In this document: positions 33,757 through 46,073 of the stretch, one piece after another
Layout of the letters: each line of letters starts with the position of its first letter
How positions within the stretch are numbered: position 1 is the stretch's first letter
Source of the DNA: Loripinus fragilis
Lineage: Eukaryota; Mollusca; Bivalvia; Lucinida; Lucinidae
Assembly (NCBI GenBank): GCA_964019695.1
Contig: CAXHUL010000531.1
Location: 1-64,000, forward strand
DNA length: 64,000 bases
Reading direction: 5' to 3'
Position numbers and translations under genes: made by a program
The notes under the pieces: generated by a model
Database searches by the model: none
Told to the model about the DNA's origin: nothing
What the model saw: only the letters and a program-made list of their open reading frames with translations

Positions 33757-35455
33757 AACGCCATAACTGTCTTATGTTAAGATACGACATTATGTGCTGT
33801 CGACAAGTATTATGTACTGTTCATTTTTCATGTCATATTCTTAACTTGGTGTTCTGTTGGCTCCATTTAATCTATTAACATGTTGACTCGTCATTCTGCT
33901 ATGTCAAATCACCATTTCGTTGGGTTTATCCATTATGTTGTTATTTCAATTCATTATTTTGTTGCCTTGGTGTGTCGTGTTGTCTCGTTACTTTATAATT
34001 CTATTGGCTTCATATGTTATCTTGTTTGGTTAATTTATCACTAGAGTGTTTTCACATGGCATAGTGTTCTGTTAACAAGTATTGAATGACGTTCGTTCGT
34101 AAGATATCTTGTTCAATATATATGTGATGAAGACAATTCAGTGTTTGGTTGGCTTCATTCATCATGTGGTCATGTCGCTTTGACATTATATTTGCCGATT
34201 GTACAATGGTGTCATGCCAAGCCGTCATTATGTGATGGCAAAGGACCATTATGTACTATTGTAAGATCATTATGTGATGTGAGTGAGGCATTATGCGTTT
34301 TAAAAGGCCATTATGTGCTGTTGTAAGACCATTGTGTGGTGTTACCATACCATTATGTGCTGCTGTAAGACCATTGTGTGGTGTTACCATACCATTATGT
34401 GCTGCTGTAAGACCATTGTGTGGTGTTACCATACCATTATGTGCTGTTGTAAGACCATTGTGTGGTGTTACCATACCATTATGTGCTGCTGTAAGACCAT
34501 TGTGTGGTGTTACCATACCATTATGTGCTGTTGTAAGACCATTGTGTGGTGTTACCATACCATTATGTGCTGCTGTAAGACCATTGTGTGGTGTTACCAT
34601 ACCATTATGTGCTGCTGTAAGACCATTGTGTGGTGTTACCATACCATTATGTGCTGTTGTAAGGCCATTGTGTGGTGTTACAATACCATAATGTGCTGCT
34701 GTAAGACCATTGTGTGGTGTTACCATACCATTATGTGCTGTAAGACCATTGTGTGGTGTTACCATACCATTATGTGCTGTTGTAAGACCATTGTGTGGTG
34801 TTACCATACCATTATGTGCTGCTGTAAGACCATTGTGTGGTGTTACCATACCATTATGTGCTGTTGTAAGACCCTTGTGTGATGTTAACATACCATTATG
34901 TGCTGCTGTAAGACCATTGTGTGTTGTTGTAAGACCTTAATATGCTGTTTTTAGACCATTTTGTGAATTTGACAGAACATCATTTTCTGTAGTTATGATC
35001 GTTTATCTTGTTAATTTTCCAAAATATTCTGTTAAATTATAATGTTCTTATATTTATTTCTCATGTCGTTTTGTCCAACATTTACTGTATTGTGTCAGTT
35101 CGTCATTACGTTATGTTCATTCATCGTGTTGAGGTCCCATCATGTTGAGATCTAAAAACCAGTACCGCCCTAAGCAACATCTGGACCGACGGAGAATAAC
35201 GAGTTTCGGTATCGGCTTTTATCGCCTAAATAGATCAAGCTCCCCAACAGAGGAAATAGTTTTTCTGAAGGTCTCTGGTCCCCAAAATGATTAATAATTT
35301 CGCATGAATTTTGTACAATGAAGTCTACTTTAAATACATATAATCATATAGTAAAAGAAAAGTATCATTCTATATCAAAGATAAGGTTTTATAGACAGAT
35401 TTCGTCAAAAAAGTTGAATTCGCGAAATCAACTTCTTTCTCCTATATGCTACACC
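33757..35455 (+). repeat. Single-arm copy of the foldback repeat (R1)
   Basis: It starts exactly at AACGCCATAACTGTCTT, the midpoint of the foldback centred at 44766. It then parallels 44767-46035 in the same orientation: GACAAGTATTATG.ACTGTTC, the 21-bp array, GTTGAGATCTAAAAACCAGT, and CGCGAAATCAACTT at the end. It is longer because its tandem array is expanded. The two copies diverge after CTACACCC / CTGCACCC, where the second copy is followed by the SAM exon. Confidence 0.75.
34226..34970. repeat. 21/42-bp tandem array, about 15 higher-order units
   Basis: A 42-bp unit is made of two related 21-mers, CCATTGTGTGGTGTTACCAT and CCATTATGTGCTGCTGTAAG (first base A of each omitted here). From 34310 to 34860 the units are nearly identical, with T/C swaps at one position and one unit missing 3 bp. 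Because 42 is a multiple of three, several frames stay open on both strands (up to 211 codons with a 14-residue period such as MCCCKTIVWCYHTI). These frames are by-products of the array. Confidence 0.9.
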
Positions 35456-35467
35456 CTGTTCGACGAT

Positions 35468-35521
35468 CATCGGCCCGCCAGCGAAACGCCATTTAAATGG
35501 CGCTTCGCTGGCGGGCCGATG
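35468..35521. repeat. 54-bp near-perfect palindrome
   Basis: The sequence is symmetric about the centre of ATTTAAAT (35494/35495). The arms CATCGGCCCGCCAGCG and CGCTGGCGGGCCGATG are exact, and only one paired position in the AAAC/GCTT section differs. It lies 12 bp past the end of the R1 foldback arm. GC-rich arms in AT-rich surroundings make it stand out. Confidence 0.85.
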
Positions 35522-35575
35522 GTGGCCCAACACTGAATGCTGGCTTGTAAGCTGTGTGTTTTTACAGGGGATCCA

Positions 35576-35666
35576 GACCAAGTTTGCTAAGAAACCCTAT
35601 ATTTTTGTGATTTTTCAGGGGGGGGGGTCCGGACCCCTTGTCCCCCCCCCCCTCTGGATCCGCACA
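35576..35666 (+). mobile_element. Poly-G MITE (family G), internally deleted copy
   Basis: It contains GGGGATCCAGACCAAG, AAACCCTATATTTTTGTGA, TTCAGGGGGGGGGGTCCGGA and a C run followed by CTCTGGATCCGCAC. The middle of the family consensus is missing. Confidence 0.65.
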
Positions 35667-36034
35667 TGAATGTGTACGATAAAGTAAAAATTAAGTCTGA
35701 TACAGATATAATCCCCTATCCTTCTCAGCAAAACTGAAATATATTAAAACCGCATTTTCTACTATCTAGGTTACAGAACAGTGTACAAAATTGTCTAATC
35801 ACTGGAAGTGCCATTTATTGATTCATTCTTTACTGCAGAATTCCTACATAATTCCGGATCCGCGTTACCAATAATTTCAAGAATGACCTGACAAGTTTAC
35901 ATGATTTAAATATACTGCTCCACTTGAAACGTTTGTGTTTATTCTACTGTGCTGTTACAACTGCAGGGTTTGTGCAGAATATGAACCCCGTGCAAAATAT
36001 GAAACCAGTGCAAAATTGCACAGGTTCCATATGC

Positions 36035-36200
36035 TGTACATTCAAAATGGTTTATACGTATGTGCATCATTCAAAGTGGTCCTGACATCTTAATTGGTCC
36101 TGGCATCTAATATGGTCCTGACCAGCCTCTATATTGGTCCCGACTGACATCTATTATGGTGCGCTAAGCATACTCTAAAATGGTCCTGAGCGCTAAATGT
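36035..36200 (+). repeat. Short repeat around 'ATGGTCCTGACATCTA'
   Basis: Five or six imperfect units of TGGTCC(T/C)GAC.TCTA.TA occur in about 130 bp. No coding potential. Probably a degenerate minisatellite. Confidence 0.45.
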
Positions 36201-36707
36201 AAATATGCAAACCTAATACTTTTTCAACTTAGGTAGTACGGGACCCATGTCAAAAGATAACCTTACTTTTACTTAAAAGTAAGAGTTATCGTTCCTGAAT
36301 CTTGTTTTAAAAGAGAATACTTATTTTCTAAGACGGTAGATATTATTCTCCCCTGACAACTCTTTGATGCTTGAAGCGTAATTCTGTAAGTATTTTGCTT
36401 TCACAAAAAGAAGGAATGCAAGTATTAGCTTTTAAAAACATCACCCAGAGTATGAAGTCATTCAGTATTTTGATGGTTTAAAGTTGCGGACCGTATAAAT
36501 ATACATACTATATACATGTCTCGGTTGCTATTTCTGCATGCTGCCACTAACCTAAGACCCACCCCCACCCCAAAAAGGGGGGGGGAGGGTTGTAGACGTG
36601 CACATGCCTTGTATGTGACATTCTCATGTTTTAGGTCCCATGGAGGTACATGGTCACTAATGTTTTATGGAGAAATGACGTAACTATTTCAATTACCTTA
36701 TCACACC

Positions 36708-36890
36708 GGATAGGCAGCAATAAAAAGCAGTCTGAACAATCGATGAATGCTGATAACAAATTGCTAGAAACAGTGTTTGTGATTGCCGATTGTTGCCTAT
36801 CGGACTACAAACAACAATCCAAAATTCTGTTACTTACAATATTTAACTACGTTCGTCGATAGTATTAACGTTTTCGATTGCCGCCTATCT
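36708..36890. mobile_element. Small TIR element (family R), copy 1
   Basis: The start is CGGATAGGCAGCAAT and the end CGATTGCCGCCTATC, forming inverted ends. The inner conserved blocks are CTGAACAATCGATGAA and CGTTCGTCGATAGTATTAAC. Diverged copies follow at 37778 and 38065. Confidence 0.6.
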
Positions 36891-37125
36891 ATTGTGTTTT
36901 TGATATACTGAAGACGTAGCCAAAACAATCTGATACAAGGGCTAGGAGTTATTTCATGTTTCTGTTGAAAAATTATTTTGTTCCGTTGCATGTTTCATGA
37001 TGATAAAATGGACATTTCTGCATACATTTTAATAAAATTAATTGGAACTGCATGTGCCTGAAAGGAAGATATATGACAATATAACATTCTTTTCTGTATA
37101 TTAACGGTTGGCAAGCATGGTACTG

Positions 37126-37414
37126 ATGCGCGGATCCAGGAATTTTCATCAGGGGGGGGGGGGGGGGGTCCAGGTCAGTCTGACAAAAAAGCTCTGACAA
37201 CGATTTTTTAGTCCTCAGCTTATTTTACAGAAGTCAAATGGTCAATTTCAAAGAAATCTATCGTTTTTCAAGGCTCCAGATGGGGTCCAATTTTTTCCAG
37301 GGGGTCCAACTTTTTCCAGGGGGTGTCCAATTGCTTATTCCCTATAGAAACCCATTTAATTTGTGATTTTCCAGAGGGGGTCCGGACCCCCTACCCCCCC
37401 CTCTGGATCCGCAC
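37126..37414 (+). mobile_element. Poly-G MITE (family G), full-length copy
   Basis: It starts ATGCGCGGATCCAGGAATTT with a shorter G run (about 16) and ends CCTCTGGATCCGCAC. Inside are repeated TCCAGGGGGTCCAACTTT units, AACCCATTTAATTTGTGA and GGGGTCCGGACCCC. It is the best-preserved copy and can serve as the family reference. Confidence 0.8.
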
Positions 37415-37777
37415 TTGGTGCAGCCCTCACAGCTTCATGGTTACGGCTACTATAAATTATCTCAACGTTAATAGACAGAAGAATGTATCATCCTTTTATT
37501 GTTATATACCTTATCATAAGTGTTTACTATAGAAACTTGAGGTGTTTCAATCGCTGACAATTGTACATTTTATTTAATGATGTGTCATATTTTGGTTGAT
37601 CGTTGACCAATCACTGACCACGGGCTTTATTTCCGATAAAACATAACCGCAGAGGGCTTAATTGCCATTTCAACCTGCTCACGGATATCCTCTGCGAGTT
37701 AAGATACCGTCGCTTATGCTTTATTGAGAAATGATCAAAATATTCAATTATCATAAGATACGCTACTTTATTACATC

Positions 37778-37955
37778 TGATAGGCGACAATCGAGAAGGC
37801 TCTGAACAATCGATGAACATTGATCGCAAATCGCTAGAATTTTCCATTTGTCGCCAGTCAGGCAAACAAACTGCAATCCAAAAAGTCTGTTTCTGACGGT
37901 ATTTGATCTACGTTCGTCGATAGCATCAACGTTTTCGATTGCCAACTATCCGGTA
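37778..37955. mobile_element. Small TIR element (family R), copy 2
   Basis: It begins CTGATAGGCGACAATCGAGA and ends TTTTCGATTGCCAACTATCC. It shares TCTGAACAATCGATGAAC, AATCGCTAGAA and ACGTTCGTCGATAG with copy 1. Confidence 0.55.
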
Positions 37956-38064
37956 TATGTATTGCTACAATGAATACGTAACCAAAACAATCTGAAACAA
38001 GAGCTAGGAGTTATCTACATTTTTCAGTCATGTTTCTGTTGAAAAAAAGTTTGTTTCCACACCG

Positions 38065-38265
38065 GATAGTGAGCAATCGAAAACACTCTTAAGCATTGAC
38101 GAACGCGGATCAAAACTCGCTAGAAACAGTATTTTGATTGCAAAGTGTCGCCTGTTCGATGAGTGATGGTAATAAAAAAAAAAAACACTATGATTCTAAC
38201 TATTTTTGGTCTATAATCGTCGATAGTATTGATGTTTTCGATTGCGCCTATAAGGTGTGGTTTTG
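38065..38265. mobile_element. Small TIR element (family R), copy 3
   Basis: It begins ACCGGATAGTGAGCAATCGA and ends GTTTTCGATTGCGCCTATA. AACTCGCTAGAAACAGTAT and ATCGTCGATAGTATTGATG match the family. This is the most diverged of the three. Confidence 0.5.
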
Positions 38266-38504
38266 TTGTATGCTTCACGATGTTACAGTGGACATTTTTT
38301 TTGGAAATGCTTTTGCTTGAAAGGAAAGTATTCTAGAACTTTTTGGATACTGTAAAGGCGGCACCTCATGACTGCCTTATTAGTCTACTTAAGACATAGG
38401 TAAAACCTGAAAATGAGGCGTTATAACTACATTCGAAAGTGTTTGTTTATTGTTTAACATTAGTATAGAGGCAAAGAGTGTGGACCCAGATCAGACTGCT
38501 CTAG

Positions 38505-38748
38505 GTTTTGTTTGTTTGTTTGTTTTGTTGTTTTACGTCCTAAGTCAATAGCTATGGTCATTGCGGGACAGTCAGTTCACCTAACCACACTTTTTCCTGG
38601 GCAGGCTTGAACAAGCGGTTAACCAGTAATTCGTGCACATACTTTCGCTTGTAACTGACAACAACCCTTGTTGAATGAATCAGCGGAAGGGAGGAGAATG
38701 ATCGTAGAAATCATTTCATGATCAATCTCCACAAAAGTATGGGACCGG
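38505..38748 (-). mobile_element. SINE family A with target duplication
   Basis: The minus strand runs from CCCATACTTTTGTGGAG to GACTTAGGACGTAAAAC and a tail rich in AAAC. CAGACTGCTCTAG and CAGTCTGCTCTAG flank the copy, a 13-bp near-identical target duplication. The tRNA-like head is missing. Confidence 0.75.
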
Positions 38749-39400
38749 AAGAGCAGTCTGCTCTAGATCTACACTGTTTGTTTAAGAGGCTTCATAATAT
38801 TTCAATAGACGATAAAAACATACGATTGTTTTGTAATATACGCTTTAAGGGTTAATATATGTGGGTTCAGTGCATTAACGGACAGGACTTTCATGAAATG
38901 CACGCAGACCTGCGCGGCTCAAGCAACTTTTGAACGCTTAACCAATGGATAGAACCTGATTTCCATTCTTGAGCAGTTGAAATAACCGAACCACGCCCAG
39001 ATATGAAAATTAAAGTTGCCACCTTTACGGTACCCAAAAAGTCCTATAATATATTACAATGACAATATAACATTCCTTTCTGTATATTACCGTTTGTCAA
39101 GCCCTTGTGTAATAATGTGTTGCAGGCCTCACCGCTGTGTGGTTCTGGTTGCAACACATCACATTCAGGCTTACCAAACATTAATACAAGGAAAAGAATG
39201 TTTTATCCACTTATTGCATATTTGTAAGTTTATTCTTTAAATGACATTTAGATCTATGCATCAGGAATAAAGCTATAACTTTTAGCTTTTATCTACATAA
39301 ATCCCACGTGTAAGAAAGCATCAAAGTATCAAGACATGCTATAGCCATGCTTTAATGAGAATCATAATGTAATGTGCTGGGTAACATATGCTAGGTCTTT

Positions 39401-39556
39401 TGTCAGTTACAAGCGAAAGTATGTGCACAAATTACTGGTTAACCGCTTGTTCAAGCCTGCCCAGGAAAAAGTGTGGTTAGGTGAACTGACCGTCCCGCAA
39501 GACCATAGCTGTTGACTTGGGATGTAAAGCAACAAAACAAACAAACATACAAACAT
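39401..39556 (+). mobile_element. SINE family A, 5'-truncated copy
   Basis: It starts within TTGTCAGTTACAAGCGAAAG, runs through AGGAAAAAGTGTGGTTAGG and GACTTGGGATGTAAAGCAAC, and ends in an AAAC/AAACAT tail. It is shorter than the 9644 copy. Confidence 0.7.
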
Positions 39557-40265
39557 ATGCTAGGTCAAAATCTTTTTTGTCATTTTCTACGCCCATTTGT
39601 CAGTGCTTAATCAATAATAGCTATGTCTACGCCCAGTGATATACATAGGGCGTAGACAAACAAAAAAATTGGTTGAAAGGGGAGACAACACTTATTATAG
39701 TCTTTATTTTTTCAGGATTTTTCAGAAAAGTCACCAAAACAAAAAAACGAGCACGGTGACACATATTTTTTATGCAATCATTAGATTCTTCATGCAAATA
39801 TCTTTGTAAAAATATGTTTTTTTTGTTGTTCCAGTTACATTCTCTGATATGTTTATTTTGAATATTAATGTTTATTTTGGCATTTATTCGTTTGACTTAA
39901 TTAGGATTTTGCTTAATAAATTGCGTAAATACATGTTATTTCACTATTTTTTGTTTTTTATTTATATCTCTGGTGTGAGTAGTATTTGTTCTGAAAAAAA
40001 AACTGTATTGCGTTTCTTGTTAATTTGTTAACAAAATCTGTGTTTGTTTATTTCAAAAACCTGCGATTTTGCAGTTTTGACATCAAATAACTTTATAAAA
40101 AGAACGGTGAGTTATTGTTTTTTTTTGTCTTAGATTATAAGTATAAGTCTATATTATAATATATTAAAAGATAAAACACTTTTGGACATATGCCGGTGAG
40201 TCCGGTACTACCTTAAAGAGCTTCCACCGCAAAAATAATCATATAGCCAGGACACAAGCCATTTG

Positions 40266-40303
40266 TGTGCGTGCGTGCGCGCGCGCGCGCGTGTGTGTGT
40301 GTT
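40266..40303. repeat. (GT)n/(GC)n microsatellite
   Basis: An alternating purine-pyrimidine tract with a CG-alternating core (GCGCGCGCGCGCG) between GT repeats. This sequence type can adopt Z-DNA. Confidence 0.85.
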
Positions 40304-40349
40304 TTGCAGGATTTGGTTAGCCCCGCGCCCTATCTAACGCTCATGCCGT

Positions 40350-41340
40350 TTTATTATCCCAACGCTTTTTTAAAAAGTGAAGGGGATATTGTAATCGCCT
40401 CCGTCCGCCTGTCCGTTATGCTATCTCCTCCTAAACTATTGGACGAAATTCAACCAAATTTGGTGTGTGAGTAACTGATATGAATGGGGCGTGTAGCGTC
40501 AATTTTTTTGCCCCGCCCCCTGGGGCCCTGGAGGGTCAAAAGGTCAAATATCATTTAATTTCAATTACAAAGTCAATTTCAAAGATTTTTATACCAATCT
40601 TTGTGTGTGTTCTCACAAATGAAAAATACAAAACATATCAGACGGGATTTTCATTCTGTCCCCTGGGTCATGCCCCAGGGGTGGGACTTTGGGGCGCTGG
40701 GGGTGCCCAGGGGCCATTTTTTTTTCAAACATGGTCATGTGGTATATCAAATCGACGGGGATGATCAGCAGAACAGAATGCAAGTAACATTTTCATCCTA
40801 GGGTCAAACTGGTGACCTTGGGGTGAGGTCAAAGGTCAAATATCATTAAATTTCGGTTACCATGTCAATTTCAAAGATTTTTATACCAAATTTTGTGTGT
40901 GTTCTCACAAATGAAAGATACAAAACATGTCAGACGTGATTTTTATTCTGTTACCTGGGTCATGCCCCAGGGGTGGGACTTTGGGGCACTGGGGGTACCT
41001 AGGGGGTCAAACATTTTTTTTTCAAACATGGTCATGTAGCATATCAAATCGACGGGGATGACGAGCAGAACAAAATGCAAGTAACATTTTCATCCTAGGG
41101 TCAAACTGGTGACTTTGAGGCAAGGTCAAAAGGTCAAATATCATCAACATGTCAATTTCAAAGATTTTTATACCAAATTTTGTGTGTGTTCTCACAAATA
41201 AAAGATAGAAAACATATTGAACAGAATTTTCATTCTGTTGCCAAGATCATGCCCCGGGGAGGGACTGCGGGTAGCTGGGGGAGTCAAAAACTTTAGCGTG
41301 GGGATTTGCGATGGCGCCCCATCGAATGCGCGCTCTAGTT
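40350..41340 (+). repeat. Dispersed repeat family S, copy 1, with internal tandem units
   Basis: It starts CGCTTTTTTAAAAAGTGAAG GGGATATT and ends near GGGATTTGCGATGGCGCCCC ATCGAATG. Internal units of about 270 bp repeat GGTCAAATATCAT, TCAATTTCAAAGATTTTTAT, GTGTTCTCACAAAT and CATGCCCCAGGGGTGGGA three times. The same start and end occur at 56435-57540, so it is a defined repeat and not random tract sequence. Type unknown. Confidence 0.65.
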
Positions 41341-41653
41341 TTAAATATCGTGCGCAAAAATGAAATTCCATTTGAGACAACTCTGTGTGTTCGTGGCTCG
41401 TACGCACGGGCTTTCATTCACATGGAATAAAAAAATGTTCGATGGTTATGAGATAATGCAGGCCACCCCCCTTGGGGCCGTGGATACCGGGGACATAGCG
41501 GGGCTTAAGTGCTTCGATTAAACCTACGATGTGTCCCCCCAGTGCCGTCGGTGTGCCAAGCCCGACTCTCACATCCGGCGGTGCGTAAGCAAAGTTCCCA
41601 GAAAAAAACACCAACCATCTAATGCCATCTCCGCGGAGATGGCAACTTTTATT

Positions 41654-42290
41654 GATCTCTAGTGACACTGAATGGGACTCTGTACACTTGAATTGACCTC
41701 TGTGGCAATGACATGGATTCTGGATACTTTTAATGATCTATAGTGGCAGTGGCAAGGGCTCTGGATACTTTTACTGACATCTAGTGGCAACTACAGGGTT
41801 TCTGGCTACTTGTACTGACCTTTAATGGCAATGATAGTACTGATATCAAATGGCAAGAGCAGGAACTCTGGATACTTTTATAGCCAACAATTGGCAATGA
41901 GTTGGGCTCTGGATATTTGTATTGACCTATAGTGGCAATTATAGGAACTCTGTATACTAGTACTGTTTTCTAGTGGCATAAGAAGGACTTTTGATACTTT
42001 TACTGACCTCTAGTGGCATTTGCTGGGACTTTAGAAACGAGTACTGACCTCCAGTGGCAATTGCGTTGACTCTTGATAATTTAATTGAACTCTAGTGGCA
42101 AGGACAGGGCCTCTGGATACTTTGACTGATATTTAGCGGCAATGACGGGGACTTTGTATACTTTTACTGAACTGTAGTTGGGATGTCTAGGACTCTGGAT
42201 ATTAGGACTGACCTCTAGATGCAGAAAAAGACTCTCGATACTTTTACTGATCTCTAGAGGCAATGACTGGGACACATGATACTGACTATC
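41654..42290 (+). repeat. 41-bp minisatellite, about 15 diverged units
   Basis: Units approximate TGACCTCTAGTGGCAATGAC followed by AGGGACTCTGGATACTTTTAC. Starts fall at about 41654, 41693, 41733, 41774, 41816 and onward every 40-42 bp to 42250. Units differ from each other at many positions, so the array is old. Confidence 0.8.
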
Positions 42291-42539
42291 GATTGACACG
42301 ACGGTACCCACACATAAATATTGAGCGCCATCGCCTCGGGCCTCCCCCGGTATATAATTGTTCAAAGACACTCTGCTCGCAAATAATCAGATAACTTAGA
42401 TATATTAATTGCAGTAATATGAAATGTTAGATTAGGTGGCAAATTGATTAATTGAAACACAATAAACAGTTATTGTTTTAAATATGAACACCTTCCATCA
42501 AAAAAATGAAAGAGGAGTACGAGTTTGGAACAATAAGAA

Positions 42540-43330
42540 ATATATATTTTTTAAAAATGACATTGATCTTTGACCCAAAGGTCAATCCATATTCCGAAAC
42601 CTTTGTTGTTATGTACACACCAATATGCCAATATGAACAGCCTCAATCATGTAAGACGAATTTGAACTGTAGATAAGTTTGAAGGATGTGTGACCTTGAC
42701 TCCAGTGTAATATTGGCAATTTGAAACCTTTGTTTTATTATGCACACCATAAACAATCATTTTACTGTACATGAACTCCCTTCATCAAAAATGAAAGAGA
42801 AACTCGCGTTAGGGGATGTAGAATTTAGACATATTTTACGTATATATTACCTTGACCTTTGATTCTAATGTCATATCAATAATCTGAATAGCCTCTTGTC
42901 ATCAACACCCCATAGGCAAATATGAACATCCTCGGTCAAATAATGAACACGGAGTTCGCTTTGCGAGCCGTAAAACAGGTTTTGACAGATGTTTAGTATA
43001 TGTGACCTTGCCCTTTGACTACAGGGTCACATTGGCAACCTGAACAGCCTAATTTTATCCACGATGAATGATTACAATACATGTTTATCCGAATTTGTTT
43101 GGCCTTGAGTCGTTTGGGCCTAAAAGGGACTACAACTGTGTGGCAGACATACGGACAAACAGTAAGGCATTCGGTCAAGTTGACGGCTATATGTGTGGTA
43201 TCTATCTAAATTTGTGTCTGTCTGTCTGTCTGTCTGTCTATTCATCCTATCCGCCCAAACGCCTGTCTGGTATGTGTGTCTGTGTTTATGCGTGTGTGAT
43301 ACAGAAGAAAGGTGTCCCGCGTTTTTAATA
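42540..43330. repeat. Diffuse 'TGACCTTGAC' repeats and TGTC microsatellite
   Basis: Diverged blocks with ATATGAACA(G/T)CCTC, CCATATGCCAATATGAAC and TGACCTTGACC occur three times between 42550 and 43040. A (TGTC)n microsatellite lies at 43217-43238. No coding potential was seen. Confidence 0.5.
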
Positions 43331-43749
43331 TTTTAAGCAGTATTTTTCAACTTTGCTGAGAAGGATAAGGGATTATATCTGTATCAGACTTAACTTTTGC
43401 TATAACGTAGACATTAAACGATGGTGACCCTGCCTTATGAGTTTCGCAGAGGGGTTGACTTAGCTGATAAAGATCTTCTTGCAAATGAGTCTTACGTTTA
43501 TTCTTTTTCGTTATTAACTATCAAAACTGCGTGACCAAAAAAGACTGAAGTCTGGACCCAAACGAGTAAAAAATACAATAAAATCAGACACAGAAGCGCC
43601 CGTAAATTCTACATTTATTTTCTGGGAATGGGGGGGGGAGGACCCGGATCCCTCATGCCTTCTCCTTTTCTCGTTACTATACTCCGCCGGGCCACTTTCA
43701 TATTCACGGCGACGGCCCTGAGCTGAGGGACACTTCTGCAATTCGGTAA

Positions 43750-45830
43750 AAATATCAAATCTATTTCGGTGATAAAAGCCGGTATCGAAAATCGTTATTC
43801 TCCGGAGACTAACTTCGGCTTCAATCGGATGGTCCGGTAAGGGCTTTTACCGATAACCGCGCGGTACTGGTTTTTAGATGTCATCAACACGATGATTTGA
43901 GATTACATAATGACGAACTAACACAATACAATAACCATTTGACAGAACGAAAACCTGAACTGTTCAACATCGCATGATGGTCTGTCTACATTGCATAATA
44001 ATCTGTTAACATCACATAATGGCCTGTCAACACCACATAATGGTCTTTCAACATCACATAATGCTGTTTAAACATCACACAATGGACTGTTTACATCACA
44101 AAATGGTCTTTTAACATTACATAATGGTTTGTCAAAATCACACAATGGTCTGTCAACATCACATAATGGTATGTTTACATCATATAATGGTCTGTTTACA
44201 TCACATTATGGTCTGTCAACATCACATTATGGTTTGTCAACATCACATAATGGTCTGTCAACATTACATAATGCTGTTTCAACATAACATAATGGACTGT
44301 TAACATGACATAATGGTCTTTCAATATCACATAATGGTTTGTCAACATCATATAGTGGTCTGTTAACATCACATAATGGTGTGTCAACATCACAAAAAGG
44401 TCTGTCAACTTCACGTTATGTCTGTTAACATCACATAATTGCACAATAACATCACATAATGGTCTTCCAACATCACATAATGGTCTTTCTACATCACATA
44501 ATGGTCCTACAACAGCACATAATGGTCCATTAATATTACATAATGGTCTGGCAACATAACATAGCGGTCTGTCAACATCACATCATGGTCTTACAACAGC
44601 ACATAATTGGTCTGTTAACATTACATAATGGTAATCCAACATCACATGGTGGTCTGTCAACATCACACCATGGTCTTACAAAGGCACATGATGATCCGTT
44701 AACATTATTTAATACCTGCCGACAGCACATAATGTCATGTCTTAACATAAGACGGTTATGGCGTTCCAACGCCATAACTGTCTTGTGTTAGGATACAGCA
44801 TTATGTGCTGTCGACAAGTATTATGGACTGTTCATTTTTCATGTCATCTTCTTAACTTGGTGTTCTGTTAGCTTCATTTAATATATCGACATGTTTACTC
44901 GTCATTCTCCTATGTGAAATCACCATTACATTGGGTCTGCCCATTATGTTGTAATTTCAATTCATTACTTTGTAGGCTTCGTTTGTCGTGCGGTCTCGTT
45001 ACTTTATAGTTCTTTTGGCTTCATATGTTATCTTGTTTGGTTAATTTATCACTAGAGTGTTTTCACACGGCATAGTGTTCTGTTCACAAGTATTGCATGA
45101 CGCTCGTTCGTATGATATCGTGTTCATTATCTACGTTATGAAGAACATTCAGTGTTGTGCTGGCTTCATTTACCATGTGGCCATGTCGCTTTGACATTCT
45201 ATTTGCCGTTTGTACAATGGTGTCATGTCAAGCCATCATTATGTGATGGTAAAGGGCCATGATGTTCTATTGTAAGACCATTATGTGATGTAAACGTGTC
45301 ATTATGTGATGTTGTAAGACCATTATGCGGTGTTTTAAAACCATTATGTGCTGTTGTTAGACCATTATGTTCTGTTGTAAGACCATTATGCGATGTTGAA
45401 AGACCATTATGTGATGTTAACATACCATTGTGCGATGTTGTTAGACCATTATGTGATATTAACATACCATTATGAGCTGTTGTAAGGCCAGTGCGTGTTG
45501 TTGTAAGACCATAATCTGATGTTGGAAGACCATTATGTGATGCTGACAGAACGTTATGTGCTGTTTTCAGACCATTTTGTTATTTTGACAGAACATCATT
45601 TCGTTAATCTTGTTAGTTTTCCAAAATGTTCTGTTAAAAAAAATCTTATATTTATATTTCCCATTTCGTTTTGTCCAATATTTACTGTATTGTGTCAGTT
45701 CGTCATTACGTTATGTCCATTCATCATGTTGAGGTCCCATAGTGTTGAGATCTAAAAACCAGTACCGCGGGCCGACCGAAGTTAGTCTCCGGAGAATAAC
45801 GAGTTCCGTATCGACTTTTATCACTTATCC
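43750..45830. repeat. Foldback element: two ~1 kb inverted arms with 21-bp arrays
   Basis: The sequence is inverted-symmetric about 44766/44767 (GGTTATGGCGTT / AACGCCATAAC). The left arm runs outward through CATCACATAATGGTCTGTC arrays (44720-43960) to a block containing AAGTTAGTCTCCGGAGAATAACG in complement (about 43790). The right arm runs outward through TGACAAGTATTATG and the CCATTATGTGATGTT array (45240-45600) to the same block at 45778. Beyond 43740 and 45835 the arms no longer match. No transposase was found. The R1 copy at 33757 is one arm only. Confidence 0.8.
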
Positions 45831-45834
45831 CCAA

Positions 45835-46035
45835 CAGAGGCAATTTGTTTTTCTGATCCACAAAATTGATAACTTTGCATGAATTTTGTACATTAAAGTC
45901 TACTTTGAATATATCTAATCATATAGTAAAAGAAAAGCAACATTTTATTTCAAAGATTAGGTTTTATAGACGGATTTTTATCAAAAAAAGTTGAATACGC
46001 GAAATCAACTTGTTTCTCCGATTAGCTGCACCCAA
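45835..46035 (+). repeat. R1-homologous flank directly upstream of the SAM exon
   Basis: CCCCAACAGAGG, AAAGTCTACTTTGAATATA, AATCATATAGTAAAAGAAAA, GGTTTTATAGACGGATTTT and CGCGAAATCAACTT repeat 35245-35435 in order. Homology ends about 40 bp before the ATG of the SAM exon, so the putative 5' region of that exon is shared with the repeat. Confidence 0.7.
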
Positions 46036-46073
46036 TATTTGGCGCATTATTTTACCCAACTTCAAGTCTCAAG

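Noticed and set aside
34256..34940. Long repetitive frames on both strands as protein genes
   Set aside because: They are open only because the tandem unit is 42 bp; frames on both strands cannot all be genes.
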